A stretch of DNA of 64,000 nt from Micrococcaceae bacterium Sec5.8 (GTDB lineage Bacteria; Actinomycetota; Actinomycetes; Actinomycetales; Micrococcaceae): contig CP143429.1 of the NCBI GenBank assembly GCA_039636775.1, positions 3,410,001 to 3,474,000 of the forward strand, given 5' to 3'. Position numbers and translations under genes: made by a program. Of the stretch, positions 1 to 8,877 are shown piece by piece; position 1 is the first letter of the stretch, and each line of letters opens with the position of its first letter. The notes below the pieces were generated by a model, which was not told where the DNA came from, searched no databases, and worked only from the letters and a program-made list of their open reading frames with translations.

Positions 1-164
1 TCCTGCAGCCTTAGATGGGTGTAGCCCGCGAGGGACTCCAGATCCACCGCACCGACCCACAACGCTCCCGACCAGTCGGGGACGGCTTCGTTTGCCATTG
101 AAGGAGCGATATCCAACCCTGCGTCCTCGATATCCACCACAAACTCGTTTCCGACTGCAATCAC
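1..164 (-). CDS. Partial hypothetical protein of a glycosyltransferase operon
   Basis: A reading frame runs off the left edge on the minus strand. Its GTG start at 164-162 overlaps the TGA stop of the preceding glycosyltransferase in a GTGA junction, which indicates translational coupling. The visible 54 residues begin MIAVGNEFVVDIEDAG and carry the hydrophobic stretch SGALWVGAVDLESLAGYTH. I do not recognise a domain. Some actinobacterial glycosyltransferases carry an N-terminal segment of this style, so a third transferase is possible, but this is inference from context. Coding is supported by the overlap and by codon use. Confidence 0.5.
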   Translation of the reverse strand, partial: MIAVGNEFVVDIEDAGLDIAPSMANEAVPDWSGALWVGAVDLESLAGYTHLRLQ

Positions 165-1168
165 GTGGCTTCCCTCCAGGGCGGGCCGCTGAGGGGGACG
201 GGAGTGGAGCCGGCCAGGAGAGATCCGGCGCCGTGGGCAGAGCGGCGGCCCCGGAAGTATCCCGCCGCCGTAACCGCCAGAACGGCCACGTAGGTTCCTG
301 CCCTGCGCACACCCTGAGGGTCGGAACCACGGCCCCATGAGGACAGGGACGAAAAGACCGCCCGCGGCAGGACGCTGCGCACGTAGCGCCGCTCGGGGCC
401 CAGCGCCCGCTTGTGGCCCACAATGTGGCTGACCTGGGCTTTGGAAATTCCCTCCGACCAGGAACGTTCCAGCATGTAACGGAATGTGCCGCGCTGCAGT
501 GGGACGTAGTGATGGACCAGGGCTGCGGGTTCATACACGATCCGCGACCCCGGGGAACCGACCGCGGCCCGGATGCAGATCTCGGTCTCCTCGCACCCCA
601 GCGGTTTGGTGCCCTGGCGGCCAAGGGAAAGGTTGAAGCCGCCCACCTGCTGCAGAACCTGCAGCCGGAAGGACATGTTGGCGCCGATGACGTTCCTGAC
701 TTCGGAGGCCACCTTGGGCATGCCCCGGTGGCTGCACCCCACAATCCAGTCCAGTTCAGGGCCGAAGTGTCCGGGGCGTCCGCTTTCCCAGGAAGGTTCA
801 ACCTTGCCCCCAACAGCCAGGACATCGGAGTCGTCATAGAGCGCCGTCAGCTTTTCAAGCCAGTCCGGAGCCGCTACAGCATCGTCGTCCAGGAAGGCAA
901 CGATCTCCGAGGTGGCCAGGCCCACGCCGGTGTTCCGCGCCCCGGAAAGTCCCTGCAGCCCGGTGCTTTCCACCAGGGTGACGTCCTGAACAGCGGCAAC
1001 CAGCCGCTTATACAGGTCCTCGTTGTGGTCAACCACAACGATCACCTGTTTGGGCTGAAGTGTCTGGGCGTGGACCGAGTCAAGGACGTCCATGAGCAGG
1101 TCCCAGCGCTGCTCGGTGTAGGAGCAGATGACCACGGAGGCGTTGGGTCGGAAATTGAAGTCGAGCAC
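161..1168 (-). CDS. Family 2 glycosyltransferase (GT-A fold)
   Basis: This 335-residue enzyme probably transfers a nucleotide-activated sugar to a cell-surface glycan or a small acceptor. The N-terminus SVVICSYTEQR (11-21) is the usual first strand of a GT2 domain. DDD at 94-96 is the metal and nucleotide-sugar site, and GCEETEICIRA, further on, supplies the acidic region expected for the catalytic base. No membrane segment is convincing. The start is GTG with AAAGGAG six bases upstream, one base after the stop of the upstream GT2 gene, so the two are surely co-transcribed. Donor and acceptor cannot be read from sequence. Confidence 0.88.
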   Translation of the reverse strand: MLDFNFRPNASVVICSYTEQRWDLLMDVLDSVHAQTLQPKQVIVVVDHNEDLYKRLVAAVQDVTLVESTGLQGLSGARNTGVGLATSEIVAFLDDDAVAAPDWLEKLTALYDDSDVLAVGGKVEPSWESGRPGHFGPELDWIVGCSHRGMPKVASEVRNVIGANMSFRLQVLQQVGGFNLSLGRQGTKPLGCEETEICIRAAVGSPGSRIVYEPAALVHHYVPLQRGTFRYMLERSWSEGISKAQVSHIVGHKRALGPERRYVRSVLPRAVFSSLSSWGRGSDPQGVRRAGTYVAVLAVTAAGYFRGRRSAHGAGSLLAGSTPVPLSGPPWREAT

Positions 1169-1169
1169 C

Positions 1170-2033
1170 TTAGGCTCCTTTCACCGCGGTAAGCACGCTC
1201 CGCGGGTCCGTAGGTGTGCGGGCAAAGCGGACGTTTGGATAGGTGTACTTGACCCGACGGAGGGCCTCCGGCCTTGCCCCCGCGGTTGGCGCTTCCCACG
1301 CAGTGCACTCTTTCGCCAGGGTCCGGAGAACCCGCCATCCGTCGCGAAAGGTCTGCAAGTTTGAAACACCGGAGATGCGGTCAAGTTCGAAGCTCGGGAC
1401 TTCCGCGATCCGCAGACCCGCACGGGCGGCCCTGACGATCAGTTCTGTCTCAATTTCAAAGCCGTCGGACTCCAGCTCGAGAACCTCAAGGCACTCCCGG
1501 CGGAGTGCTATGTAGCCGTAGCACAGGTCCGAATAGTTGCTCCTGAGCACCGTGTTCGCGAGCCCTGTCAGCACCCGGTTTCCGGCGTTCCGCAACCAGG
1601 TCAGGTCCTCCGACCCGCCCCCCGTGACGTACCGGGAACCCTTGACGAAGTCATAGTCGTGCTGAAGCGGGGAGACGAACCAGCCGATTTCCTGCGGGTC
1701 CATGCTTCCGTCGGCGTCCAGCATGACGATGATGTCTCCGGACGCCGCTGCGAAGCCGGCGCGGACAGCGATGCCTTTGCCTTTGCGCGGTTCCGCCACG
1801 ACAACAACGTCCACCCTCAGTGCCTTAGCGACGTCGATCGTGTGGTCGTGGGACCGACCGTCGACGATGACCACTTCGTCCACATAGGACGGCATGCGCC
1901 GCAGCACCCAGGGTAAATTCATTTCTTCATTAAGAGTTGGAATTACCACACTCACCGAAGCTCTCGGCGAGCCGTCGATTCGCTCACTCGGCGAATCTGG
2001 GACTAAGTTTGGAATAGACAAAAGCCTCACCAC
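1170..2033 (-). CDS. Family 2 glycosyltransferase, dolichyl-phosphate-mannose-synthase-like
   Basis: At 287 residues this matches the DPM1/polyprenyl-phosphate glycosyltransferase branch of GT2. SVSVVIPTLNEEMNLP (27-42) opens the domain, EPRKGKGIAVRAGF (81-94) is a conserved block of the branch, and D106-A-D108 forms the DxD site. It probably loads a sugar onto a lipid carrier or a surface polymer. It has no C-terminal membrane anchor. It is the first gene of a three-gene minus-strand cluster with almost no spacing. The start is uncertain: GTG at 2033 is the longest choice and has no clear ribosome site. Confidence 0.85.
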   Translation of the reverse strand: MVRLLSIPNLVPDSPSERIDGSPRASVSVVIPTLNEEMNLPWVLRRMPSYVDEVVIVDGRSHDHTIDVAKALRVDVVVVAEPRKGKGIAVRAGFAAASGDIIVMLDADGSMDPQEIGWFVSPLQHDYDFVKGSRYVTGGGSEDLTWLRNAGNRVLTGLANTVLRSNYSDLCYGYIALRRECLEVLELESDGFEIETELIVRAARAGLRIAEVPSFELDRISGVSNLQTFRDGWRVLRTLAKECTAWEAPTAGARPEALRRVKYTYPNVRFARTPTDPRSVLTAVKGA

Positions 2034-2243
2034 TTCATGAAATTTCGGACGCTAACAGCATTGCCATCAGCGAATGAGAACCTAAAGGACGAATTCAGAG
2101 ATATTCGTCAAACTATGCGCGACCCCGAACCCCCAGCAGCCACCGGCGGGTGACCTGGTCTGAGCCTAAAGTTCACCCAATGTTGTGTCACGAGTGGCTA
2201 ATACTTGGTTGTCCGTTCAGCGGACTACGTTATCCCTGCACCT

Positions 2244-2504
2244 CTACTTGGGTGTCCGGGGCTGCCTACTCGGGAACCGGGACTGGCTCTTCGGCGGTGT
2301 ACTCACTCGATGGATTTGGCGCCGGTATTCGTTGAGTTTGAGAGCTTTTGTCCTGATACTGGAACCGTACGCCGCCCCCAGCACAAGGTCTAGGGCCGGC
2401 GCACCGCAGTCGAGGCAGCGCTTGCCCGCGGCTGCGACTTTTGGGGAAACGGGATGCCGGGTGCAGGTTGCCTGACACCCGGGGGGACATATCGCGTATT
2501 CCAT
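2244..2504 (-). CDS. Doubtful small Cys-rich ORF
   Basis: An 86-residue frame begins MEYAICPPGCQATCTRH and continues to RCLDCG, giving a C-x3-C, C-x2-H, C-x2-C spacing that could bind zinc. An AGAG stretch lies five bases before the ATG. Third-position G/C is clearly lower than in neighbouring genes and the C-terminal half is basic and featureless. It may be a recently acquired or decaying gene, or chance. I recognise no family. Confidence 0.25.
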   Translation of the reverse strand: MEYAICPPGCQATCTRHPVSPKVAAAGKRCLDCGAPALDLVLGAAYGSSIRTKALKLNEYRRQIHRVSTPPKSQSRFPSRQPRTPK

Positions 2505-2604
2505 GTCAGCTCTTTCTCCGCCACGAAAGACAGAAAACTCCACTAGCGAAGGAACCCTTTTCACTTCCGGGAAGAGTAGCTGGCATCACCGTAGTCGGGA
2601 GATA

Positions 2605-2634
2605 TTGGCAACTCATCATGCAAACCGCGATTAT
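2605..2634 (+). promoter_or_regulatory. Candidate promoter of the secreted-protein gene
   Basis: TTGGCA (2605-2610) and GATTAT (2629-2634) are separated by 18 bases and resemble the -35 and -10 elements of a housekeeping actinobacterial promoter. Transcription would begin near 2641, leaving a leader of about 18 bases that includes the AAGGA ribosome site before the ATG at 2659. This is a pattern call only. Confidence 0.35.
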
Positions 2635-2658
2635 GCGTATTAAGGAACGGCGATCACG

Positions 2659-4620
2659 ATGAAACAAACTGTCCGCTGGATTAGTCAAAGCCTGGTCATG
2701 GCCTTAATTGTGGCAGGAGGTCTGCTGGGAATCACCAGCAGTGCCTCGGCGGCTACCAACTACGGTTATCCGAGCATCAGTTACACCGGAGTGAGCAACC
2801 CGCCAACCTCGGATAAGCCGCAGAGCAAGCTGTGGTTCACGGGCGGGTCGTGGTGGGCCGATATGTGGACCTCCGGCAAGGGCTGGCAAATCTACCGACT
2901 GAACGTTTCAACGAAGACCTGGGTCAGCACCGGCCTCACCAACGACACCCGCGCCTCCACGCTGTCCGACACCCTGTGGGACGGCAGCCACCTGTACATC
3001 GCTTCCCATGTGGTCACCGTGTCCGGTGACTCTGCACCCAAGGCTTCTGTTTCGGGTCAGCCGGCCAAGCTGTACCGCTACAGCTTCGCTGCGGGGAAGT
3101 TCACCCTGGACAGCGGCTTTCCAACCACCATCACCAATAACAGCAGCGAGTCGATGACGATTGACAAGGACAGCACCGGAGCCATCTGGGCCACCTGGAC
3201 GCAGGTTGCCGGCAACTCCACCAGCGGCTTCACCAACACCGTCTACGTCAACCGATCCGCAGTGGGCGGAACCAGCTGGAGCTCTCCGTTCGTCCTTCCT
3301 GTCGCCAACCCCCGCCCTGCCCCGGATGACATCTCGGCCATTGTGGCCTTCGGCCGCAACAAGATCGGCATCATGTGGAGCGACCAGCGAGCGGGTGCCG
3401 TCCACTGGGCGACCCACACGGACGGGACGAGTCCGACCGCGGCGTCCGCATGGAAGGTCCAGGACGCCGTCAAGGGGAACAAGCTCGCCGACGACCACTT
3501 GAGCATCAAAACACTCCAGTCCGACAGCACCGGCCGTGTGTTCGCGGCGATCAAGACCGGCCTCAACGACACTTCGACCGATAAGACCCTGCCCCAGCTG
3601 CTGCTGGTGGTCTTCAAGCCGGCCACGGGCGCGTTCACGCGATCCACCGTCGCCACGCTCGGTGACTGCGTTTCCCGCCCGCAGATCGTCCTCGATACGC
3701 AGAACAACATGGTGCACGCGTTCTACACGGCGCCCGGCACCAGTGTCAGCGGCTGCGCCTACTCCGGCATCCCCGGCGCCATCTACGAGAAGACGGCCTC
3801 CATGGACAACCCCGTCTTCAAATCCGGACGCGGCACCCCGATCATCCAGGACGGGGCCAGCGCGAACATGAATGATGTGACCACCAGCAAGCAAAGCGTC
3901 AACAGCACCACCGGCCTGGTGGTGCTGGCCAGCAACAACGCCACCAAACGATACTGGTTCTCCTACCGGACGCTGGGCGGAGTCACACCCCCGCCGCCGA
4001 CGTCGAGTATCACCGTCGGCGCGTCCACCACCACGACCGCCAACACGGTCACCACGGCCGTGACGCTGAACAAACCGTCAGGTACCGCTGCCGGCGACGT
4101 CCTGGTCGCGTCCTTCACCGCGGACAAGAACCCGGCAGCCAGCGCCCCCTCGGGCTGGACCCCGATCGTGAACACCCTCAACATCAGCAGCGGCGCGCGG
4201 GTGTTTGCGTACTACCACGTGGTGGGTTCGGCTGACCCTGCCAGCTATCGCTGGACGCTGAGCGCCGCGGTTAAATGGGGCGGGGGCATGACGGCCTACC
4301 GGGGCGTCAACAAAACCACGCCACTGGACAGCAAGGTGGTGACAGCCACGAACACCACCTACACAGCCACCAGCATCACGGCTCCCAGCATCACCACAGC
4401 CAGCAACAAGGCGATGCTGATCGGCGGTGTCGGCTTCGACAGCTCCTCGCCCGCGGCAACCGCCCCGAGCGGCTGGACTGAGCGCTGGGAAGCCGCCAAT
4501 GCGCAGATTGCTGAACTGGCGGACAAGGTGCAAGCCACCGCGGGGGCCAGCGGCACGGCCACCTGGACGTTCAGTGCCAAGGCCGTCTCGGTGTGGCGGA
4601 CAGCCTTGAAGCCCGCCTAG
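2659..4620 (+). CDS. Large secreted protein, propeller-like region plus C-terminal beta-domain
   Basis: This 653-residue protein has a Sec signal peptide (basic MKQTVR, hydrophobic core, SSASA before a cleavage point near residue 32). Residues 35-435 hold repeated Trp/Ser/Asp-rich strands such as GSWWADMWTSGKGWQ and GTSWSSPFVLP, which look like a sialidase/BNR-style propeller, but I see no clear Asp-box array or catalytic set. A PPPPTSS linker near residue 445 leads to a Ser/Thr-rich C-terminal domain of about 200 residues of the kind found at the end of many actinobacterial exoproteins. The start is fixed by AAGGA and the signal peptide. Its position beside glycosyltransferases suggests a surface or glycan role (inference). 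Confidence 0.8.
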   Translation: MKQTVRWISQSLVMALIVAGGLLGITSSASAATNYGYPSISYTGVSNPPTSDKPQSKLWFTGGSWWADMWTSGKGWQIYRLNVSTKTWVSTGLTNDTRASTLSDTLWDGSHLYIASHVVTVSGDSAPKASVSGQPAKLYRYSFAAGKFTLDSGFPTTITNNSSESMTIDKDSTGAIWATWTQVAGNSTSGFTNTVYVNRSAVGGTSWSSPFVLPVANPRPAPDDISAIVAFGRNKIGIMWSDQRAGAVHWATHTDGTSPTAASAWKVQDAVKGNKLADDHLSIKTLQSDSTGRVFAAIKTGLNDTSTDKTLPQLLLVVFKPATGAFTRSTVATLGDCVSRPQIVLDTQNNMVHAFYTAPGTSVSGCAYSGIPGAIYEKTASMDNPVFKSGRGTPIIQDGASANMNDVTTSKQSVNSTTGLVVLASNNATKRYWFSYRTLGGVTPPPPTSSITVGASTTTTANTVTTAVTLNKPSGTAAGDVLVASFTADKNPAASAPSGWTPIVNTLNISSGARVFAYYHVVGSADPASYRWTLSAAVKWGGGMTAYRGVNKTTPLDSKVVTATNTTYTATSITAPSITTASNKAMLIGGVGFDSSSPAATAPSGWTERWEAANAQIAELADKVQATAGASGTATWTFSAKAVSVWRTALKPA

Positions 4621-4661
4621 TCCGGCCCGGCGGCTGACAAACAGCCGGACAAGCAGGAAGC

Positions 4662-4692
4662 GGACGACGGCGGGAAGCTCCCGCCGTCGTCC
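4662..4692. terminator. Strong hairpin between convergent genes
   Basis: A perfect 14-base-pair stem with a three-base AGC loop: the left arm is GGACGACGGCGGGA (4662-4675) and the right arm ends at 4692. It is followed on the plus strand by a T/C-rich tract. It lies between the convergent secreted-protein and SDR genes and so can stop transcription from either side. The same arm sequence recurs near 17892 and 25114. Confidence 0.75.
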
Positions 4693-4762
4693 TCTTCTGT
4701 TGTCCGACTGCGCCGTCCGGAGCGGTCCGTTCTTCCGGAACCGCCCGTTCGGCGGCCCGAGA

Positions 4763-5542
4763 TTAAACCGCCGACCAGCCACCGTCGGAGGCGAGAATTG
4801 CACCGTTGACATTGGTTCCGTCGTCACTGAGCAGGAAGGTGATCGAAGCCGCCAGCTGGGCCGCCGTGGCCGGAGCCGGGATGTTGGCGCCCATCAGCGG
4901 GCCGAGCCGCTCGGCCGCCAGCTGCGAGCCCCAGGTGGCCTCGATGTTGGTCAGGGTGGCACCGGGAGCCACGGCGTTGAAGCGCAGGCCGCGCGGCCCG
5001 TACATCACCGAGGAGTTCTTGGTGAGGCCGACGACGGCGTGCTTGGACGCCGTGTAGGCGGCGCCGGCGGCCGAACCGCGCAGCCCTGCCTCGGAAGCGA
5101 CATTGACCACGGAGCCGGAACCAGCCTCAAGCATCAATGGCACCACCGCGCGGGTGAGGCGCATCAGGGCTGTGACGTTGACGAGGAAGACCCGCTCCCA
5201 GGTGGCGTCGTCAACCTCATGGATCGGGGCGAAGTGGTCCATGATGCCTGCGACGTTCGCGAGGGCGTCGACCCGGCCGCCCGCAGCAGCGACGACGGCG
5301 GCGACGACGCCTTCATCCGCAATGTCACCGGCGACAGGAACCAGATCCAAAGCGCTGTTCCCGGCGACCAGTTCGTCCAGCCGTTCCGTGCTGATGTCGG
5401 CGGCGATTACTTTTCCGCCTTCCTTTGCGACGCGCAGGGCCGTAGCCAGACCAATGCCGGAACCGGCGCCCGTCACGATCACTGTCCTGCCGGCGAAGCG
5501 GCCCGCTGTGATGGTTTCCTGCCAAGTAGCTTCGCTGCCCAT
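4763..5542 (-). CDS. Short-chain dehydrogenase/reductase
   Basis: A 259-residue classical SDR that probably oxidises or reduces an alcohol/carbonyl with NAD(P). The cofactor motif TGAGSGIG is at 24-31, NVAG at 97-100, the catalytic Ser at 150 in NVASEAG, and YTASK gives Tyr163 and Lys167. D49 after the second strand (AADIS) favours NAD. I chose the ATG at 5542 because GGGAAGG lies six bases upstream; an upstream GTG would add 11 residues without a better site. It is divergent from a TetR regulator with a palindrome between them, so it is very probably that regulator's target. The substrate is not predictable. Confidence 0.88.
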   Translation of the reverse strand: MGSEATWQETITAGRFAGRTVIVTGAGSGIGLATALRVAKEGGKVIAADISTERLDELVAGNSALDLVPVAGDIADEGVVAAVVAAAGGRVDALANVAGIMDHFAPIHEVDDATWERVFLVNVTALMRLTRAVVPLMLEAGSGSVVNVASEAGLRGSAAGAAYTASKHAVVGLTKNSSVMYGPRGLRFNAVAPGATLTNIEATWGSQLAAERLGPLMGANIPAPATAAQLAASITFLLSDDGTNVNGAILASDGGWSAV

Positions 5543-5581
5543 AATGACCTTCCCGATGATTCCGCTGCCGATCACACCACC

Positions 5582-5602
5582 TTATGACACGCTGTGTCAC
5601 AA
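5582..5602. promoter_or_regulatory. Palindromic operator between SDR and TetR genes
   Basis: TGACACGCTGTGTCA (5585-5599) is a perfect 6-3-6 inverted repeat. Adding the flanking TT and AA extends the symmetry, with one mismatch, to 5582-5602. It is the only dyad in the short gap between the divergent SDR and TetR genes, the usual place for a TetR operator controlling both. Confidence 0.7.
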
Positions 5603-5609
5603 TGAAAGG

Positions 5610-6227
5610 GTGAATACTGGTGGGATGTCCCCGCACCGCCCCCAGGCCGCCGGCACGCGTGCCGCAGGGCGCCCGGCGACCATTGACCCGGACGCCATCG
5701 CCAGCCTGGCACTGCGCCTGTTCGCCGAGAATGGCTACGAACGGACCTCCATGGAGGACATCGCCCGGAAGGCCGGGATCGGGCGCAAGAGCCTCTACCG
5801 GTACTTCTCCAGTAAGGCTGATCTGATCTGGGGCGGTATGGAGCCGGTGATCCAGGCGTCGGGGCACGCCCTCGAGATGACCGGCAGCGGCCTTGACGGC
5901 GGCGGAGTCATGGCGGGCTTGCGAGCGGCCGCTGCCGCCGGCGTGGCGGTGATTCCCGATCTGTCGGTGTCGCGCGGACGGCTGCGGCTGATCGCCGAAC
6001 ATCCGGAACTGGCCAGCCGGAGCTACGAATCCCTCGCCTCCCAGCGCGAACGGGCACGGCTCCACCTCGTGGGTCTCGGCGTTCCCGAGGCCACGGCAGG
6101 CTACCTGTGCGCGGCCTATCTTGCCGCGACGTTTGAAGCGTGGATGCAGTGGGCGGCAGGCACGGACCCCGACCCCGTGCCGTACCTGCTGGCCGCCGTG
6201 GAGGTGCTGCGGGTGCCGGAGGCCTGA
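5610..6227 (+). CDS. TetR family transcriptional regulator
   Basis: A 205-residue TetR repressor. The helix-turn-helix is at about 47-66 ([20 protein letters not shown], followed by FSSKADLIW), preceded by the typical helix [12 protein letters not shown]. The remainder is the helical ligand-binding and dimerisation domain ending [15 protein letters not shown]. The N-terminal wording resembles the mycofactocin-associated subgroup, but no mycofactocin genes are present here. The start is unclear: GTG at 5610 and ATG at 5625 are both in frame and neither has a well-spaced ribosome site. It is divergent from the SDR gene over a perfect palindrome and probably represses both that gene and itself. 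Confidence 0.9.
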   Translation: MNTGGMSPHRPQAAGTRAAGRPATIDPDAIASLALRLFAENGYERTSMEDIARKAGIGRKSLYRYFSSKADLIWGGMEPVIQASGHALEMTGSGLDGGGVMAGLRAAAAAGVAVIPDLSVSRGRLRLIAEHPELASRSYESLASQRERARLHLVGLGVPEATAGYLCAAYLAATFEAWMQWAAGTDPDPVPYLLAAVEVLRVPEA

Positions 6228-6264
6228 GGCCTGGTTCGAACCGCGTAGCAGGGGGAGGTCAGCG

Positions 6265-6849
6265 TTGTCATTTGACCCACGGGCCCAGATTGGCCACAGT
6301 GGGTCAGTGCCCGCCAACCCCAACAACAGCCTCCTGCGCCCCGCCCTGGCCGTAAGCGGCCCGCGGGGGCGGCAAAGCGTGGCCCTACTGGGCTTCCTGG
6401 CGGCGTCCGGGTGCGTGTCTGCGCTGGGCTCCCTGCCAATCCGAATAGCCGGAGACGGGTGGTACGCGGCCGCGGAGAAGGCGCCATGGACGCCGCCGGG
6501 ATGGATTTTCGGCTCCGTGTGGATGGTGCTCTATGCCGCCATGGCCGTCGCTGCGTGGCTCGTGTGGCGGCAGCAGGACGTTGCCCGCCGGCCGGCACTC
6601 AGGATCTATGCTGCGTTGCTGCTCTTGTGCCTGGTGTGGCCGCTGATGTTCTTCGGCCTGTACCCGGTGCTGGGGACCGCCGCCCTGTGGCTGGCACTTC
6701 TCGTCATTGGTGCCCACGCCGCGGCGGCGGCCGCCGCGGTCCTCCACTTCGGGCCCATCAGCAGGGGTGCCGGACTACTGATGCTGCCCTACCTCTCATG
6801 GCTTGTGTTCTCGGCGAGCCTGAATATGTATGCCGCCATTCACAACTGA
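6265..6849 (+). CDS. TspO/MBR family membrane protein
   Basis: A five-helix tryptophan-rich sensory protein, the bacterial relative of the mitochondrial translocator protein that binds porphyrins and is linked to stress responses. The family block KAPWTPPGWIFGSVWMVLYA is intact, and further membrane segments follow to SASLNMYAAIHN. I chose the TTG start because GGGGGAGG (6251-6258) sits six bases before it. This gives 194 residues with an N-terminal extension of about 30 beyond the usual family length. A GTG at 6307 would give the shorter form. It stands in the same orientation as the TetR gene upstream, but operon membership is uncertain. Confidence 0.88.
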   Translation: MSFDPRAQIGHSGSVPANPNNSLLRPALAVSGPRGRQSVALLGFLAASGCVSALGSLPIRIAGDGWYAAAEKAPWTPPGWIFGSVWMVLYAAMAVAAWLVWRQQDVARRPALRIYAALLLLCLVWPLMFFGLYPVLGTAALWLALLVIGAHAAAAAAAVLHFGPISRGAGLLMLPYLSWLVFSASLNMYAAIHN

Positions 6850-6911
6850 GGATCAGGGTCCGCAGCGGCAGAGTGTGGATTTAACCGGTTGAGTGACATC
6901 CTAAAAGCACT

Positions 6912-7346
6912 ATGAGCGCATCTGAAGACGCACACAACACACCCGGCCCTGTGGGTAGCGGTCCGGACCCCGGGCAGAGCCCGCGCGGACTGCTGGCGCG
7001 CGCCCTGGGCGGCGGCTCCGACCCCGACCCCCGTTTCACACTGGCCAATGAGCGCACCTTCCTGGCCTGGATCCGGACCTCGCTGGCCATGGTGGCCGGC
7101 GGCATCGCCGTCGAGGCCTTCACCCTGGAACTGTTCACCCCGGAACTCCGCAAGACGGTCTCTGTCCTGTTACTCCTGCTGGGCCTGGTCACCGGTGGTG
7201 GCTCGTTCTTCCGCTGGCTCAATGTGGAGCGTGCCATGCGCCGACAAATTCCCCTCCCCGCGCCGTTGCTCGCGCCGGTCCTGGCGGTAGGAGGCGCCAT
7301 CGTGGCTGCCGTACTGATCGTTTTTGTCCTCGGACGGGCTTCCTAG
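6912..7346 (+). CDS. DUF202 (YidH-like) membrane protein
   Basis: A 144-residue inner-membrane protein. After a Pro/Gly-rich N-terminus, the DUF202 signature DPRFTLANERTFLAWIRTSL is followed by three membrane helices. The molecular function of the family is unknown. It is immediately followed by a second, shorter DUF202 gene with only two bases between stop and start, so the two are translated together and probably form a complex. The ribosome site is weak. Confidence 0.88.
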   Translation: MSASEDAHNTPGPVGSGPDPGQSPRGLLARALGGGSDPDPRFTLANERTFLAWIRTSLAMVAGGIAVEAFTLELFTPELRKTVSVLLLLLGLVTGGGSFFRWLNVERAMRRQIPLPAPLLAPVLAVGGAIVAAVLIVFVLGRAS

Positions 7347-7348
7347 CC

Positions 7349-7696
7349 GTGGCCAGTGCCCGGCCCGCCAGGCTGCACCAAGATCCCGGCCTCCAGCCCG
7401 AGCGCACGGATCTCGCCTGGCGCCGGACCGCACTGACGCTGGTCACCGCGGCCTGCGTTTTCCTGCGCTGGGTTCCGCTCCATGGCTGGTTTGCCGGCAC
7501 CCTGGTAGCGGCCGCCCTCCTGGCCGCCGTAGGCATTGCCCTGACGCAGCGGCACCGCTACCACCACCACGCCGGCGGCATCGGCGGCGCCGCGATGGCC
7601 GCGAATATCAGGGGCACGGCAGCCATTGCCGGCTGCGTTGTGGTTCTCGCCGGGCTGGGGATCTTCACGGTGCTGTACCTGCCCCTCCAGCCCTAG
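7349..7696 (+). CDS. DUF202 membrane protein, second copy
   Basis: At 115 residues this has a shorter version of the same domain: LQPERTDLAWRRTALTLV and then three membrane helices with a histidine-rich cytoplasmic loop (RHRYHHHAGG). Such tandem large/small DUF202 pairs are common in actinobacteria. The GTG start two bases after the preceding stop implies coupling. The gene is convergent with galK, whose stop lies only 14 bases away. Confidence 0.88.
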   Translation: MASARPARLHQDPGLQPERTDLAWRRTALTLVTAACVFLRWVPLHGWFAGTLVAAALLAAVGIALTQRHRYHHHAGGIGGAAMAANIRGTAAIAGCVVVLAGLGIFTVLYLPLQP

Positions 7697-7710
7697 CAGA
7701 ACCGTCGTCG

Positions 7711-8877
7711 TCAGGACAGTCGCTCTGCGCCGGCAGCCGGCGTAACGGTGAAGATGTCCGGCGGGGTGAACCCGGCTTCCCCGAAGGCCCGCACGACGGC
7801 GTCCCGGACCTCCTGCTCGGCTTCGACCGGAGTCAGCGCGATGGCCGATCCGCCGAAACCGCCTCCGGTCATCCGGGCGCCGATGGCGCCGTGACCGCGT
7901 GCGGTATCGACGGCGAGGTCCAGCTCGGGGCAGGAAATCTCGAAATCATCACGCATGGAGGCGTGGCTGGCATCGAGCAGGCTGCCGATCTGGTCCGGAC
8001 CCTGGGACCGGAGGATCTCCACCGTCTGCAGCACACGGTCGTTTTCGGTGACCACGTGGCGGACCCGCCGGAAGGTGACGGGATCGAGGAGCCCGCGGGC
8101 CTCCGCAAGGTCGGCCACGGTGACATCCCGCAGGGCCGCGACTCCCAGGACATCGGCGCCGAGCTCGCAGGACGCGCGGCGGGAGGCGTATCCGCCGTCG
8201 GCGTGGGAATGCGCCACCTTGGTGTCGATGACCAACAGCACCAGACCGGCGTCCTGCGCTTGAAACGGGACAAGTTCCACGGACTGGTCCCGGCAGTCGA
8301 GGAAGACTGCGTGGCCGCGGGCGCCGCGCAGTGACGCGGACTGGTCCATGATCCCTGTGGGCGCGCCGACGAACGCGTTCTCGGCGTGCTGGGTCAGGGT
8401 GACCATGTCCTGGGCTGTCAGCCCCGCGCCGGTCAAGTCATTCAGGGCCGTGACGACGGCGCATTCGATCGCGTGCGAGGAGGACAACCCCGCGCCCGGC
8501 GGCACATCCGAATCGAGCAACAGCTCAAAACCAGGGACTGCAATACCGCGCTGCTGCAGTGCCCAGATGACGCCGAGGGGGTACTTGGCCCAGCCTTTGG
8601 TGCCCCCCGGGGCCAGGGCCGAGGCATCGGCTTCGACGATTCCCTGGTCGCCAAAGACGGAGAGCAGCCGGATGGCGCTGTCGCTGCGCAGTCGGACGGC
8701 CGTGCGGGCCCGCCTGTCGATGGCGAACGGCAGGACAAATCCGTCGTTGTAATCGGTGTGCTCGCCAATCAGGTTTACCCGGCCGGGGGCGGCCCAAACA
8801 CCGTCCGGGGCCGCCCCGAAGACGGCCTCGAATCGGTGCGCCAGGGCCCCGGCTTCGGTGCGTGGGGTGGTGTTCAT
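7711..8877 (-). CDS. galK: Galactokinase
   Basis: Phosphorylates D-galactose at C1 with ATP, the first committed step of the Leloir pathway in the cytoplasm. All three GHMP-kinase blocks are present in 388 residues: GRVNLIGEHTDYNDG near 32-46, the phosphate loop PPGAGLSSSHAIE, and the C-terminal GGGFGGSAIAL. Length is typical. Its ATG overlaps the galT stop in an ATGA junction, so it is the second gene of a galTK operon. The divergent DeoR gene is the likely regulator. Confidence 0.96.
   Translation of the reverse strand: MNTTPRTEAGALAHRFEAVFGAAPDGVWAAPGRVNLIGEHTDYNDGFVLPFAIDRRARTAVRLRSDSAIRLLSVFGDQGIVEADASALAPGGTKGWAKYPLGVIWALQQRGIAVPGFELLLDSDVPPGAGLSSSHAIECAVVTALNDLTGAGLTAQDMVTLTQHAENAFVGAPTGIMDQSASLRGARGHAVFLDCRDQSVELVPFQAQDAGLVLLVIDTKVAHSHADGGYASRRASCELGADVLGVAALRDVTVADLAEARGLLDPVTFRRVRHVVTENDRVLQTVEILRSQGPDQIGSLLDASHASMRDDFEISCPELDLAVDTARGHGAIGARMTGGGFGGSAIALTPVEAEQEVRDAVVRAFGEAGFTPPDIFTVTPAAGAERLS

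Larger units (their letters stand above)
2034..2658. other. Divergent intergenic region of about 625 bases
   Basis: This stretch separates the minus-strand glycosyltransferase cluster from the secreted-protein gene on the plus strand. It is less G/C-biased than the flanking genes. It contains one weak minus-strand open frame and a plausible plus-strand promoter, both listed separately. Otherwise I see no RNA gene, repeat or protein-coding signal. The rest is probably regulatory DNA for both neighbours. Confidence 0.5.

Noticed and set aside
2908..3894. A 328-codon open frame antisense to the secreted protein
   Set aside because: It is a shadow of the G/C-rich third positions of the real gene, which has a signal peptide and a ribosome site; the antisense translation is low-complexity Gly/Val/Arg.
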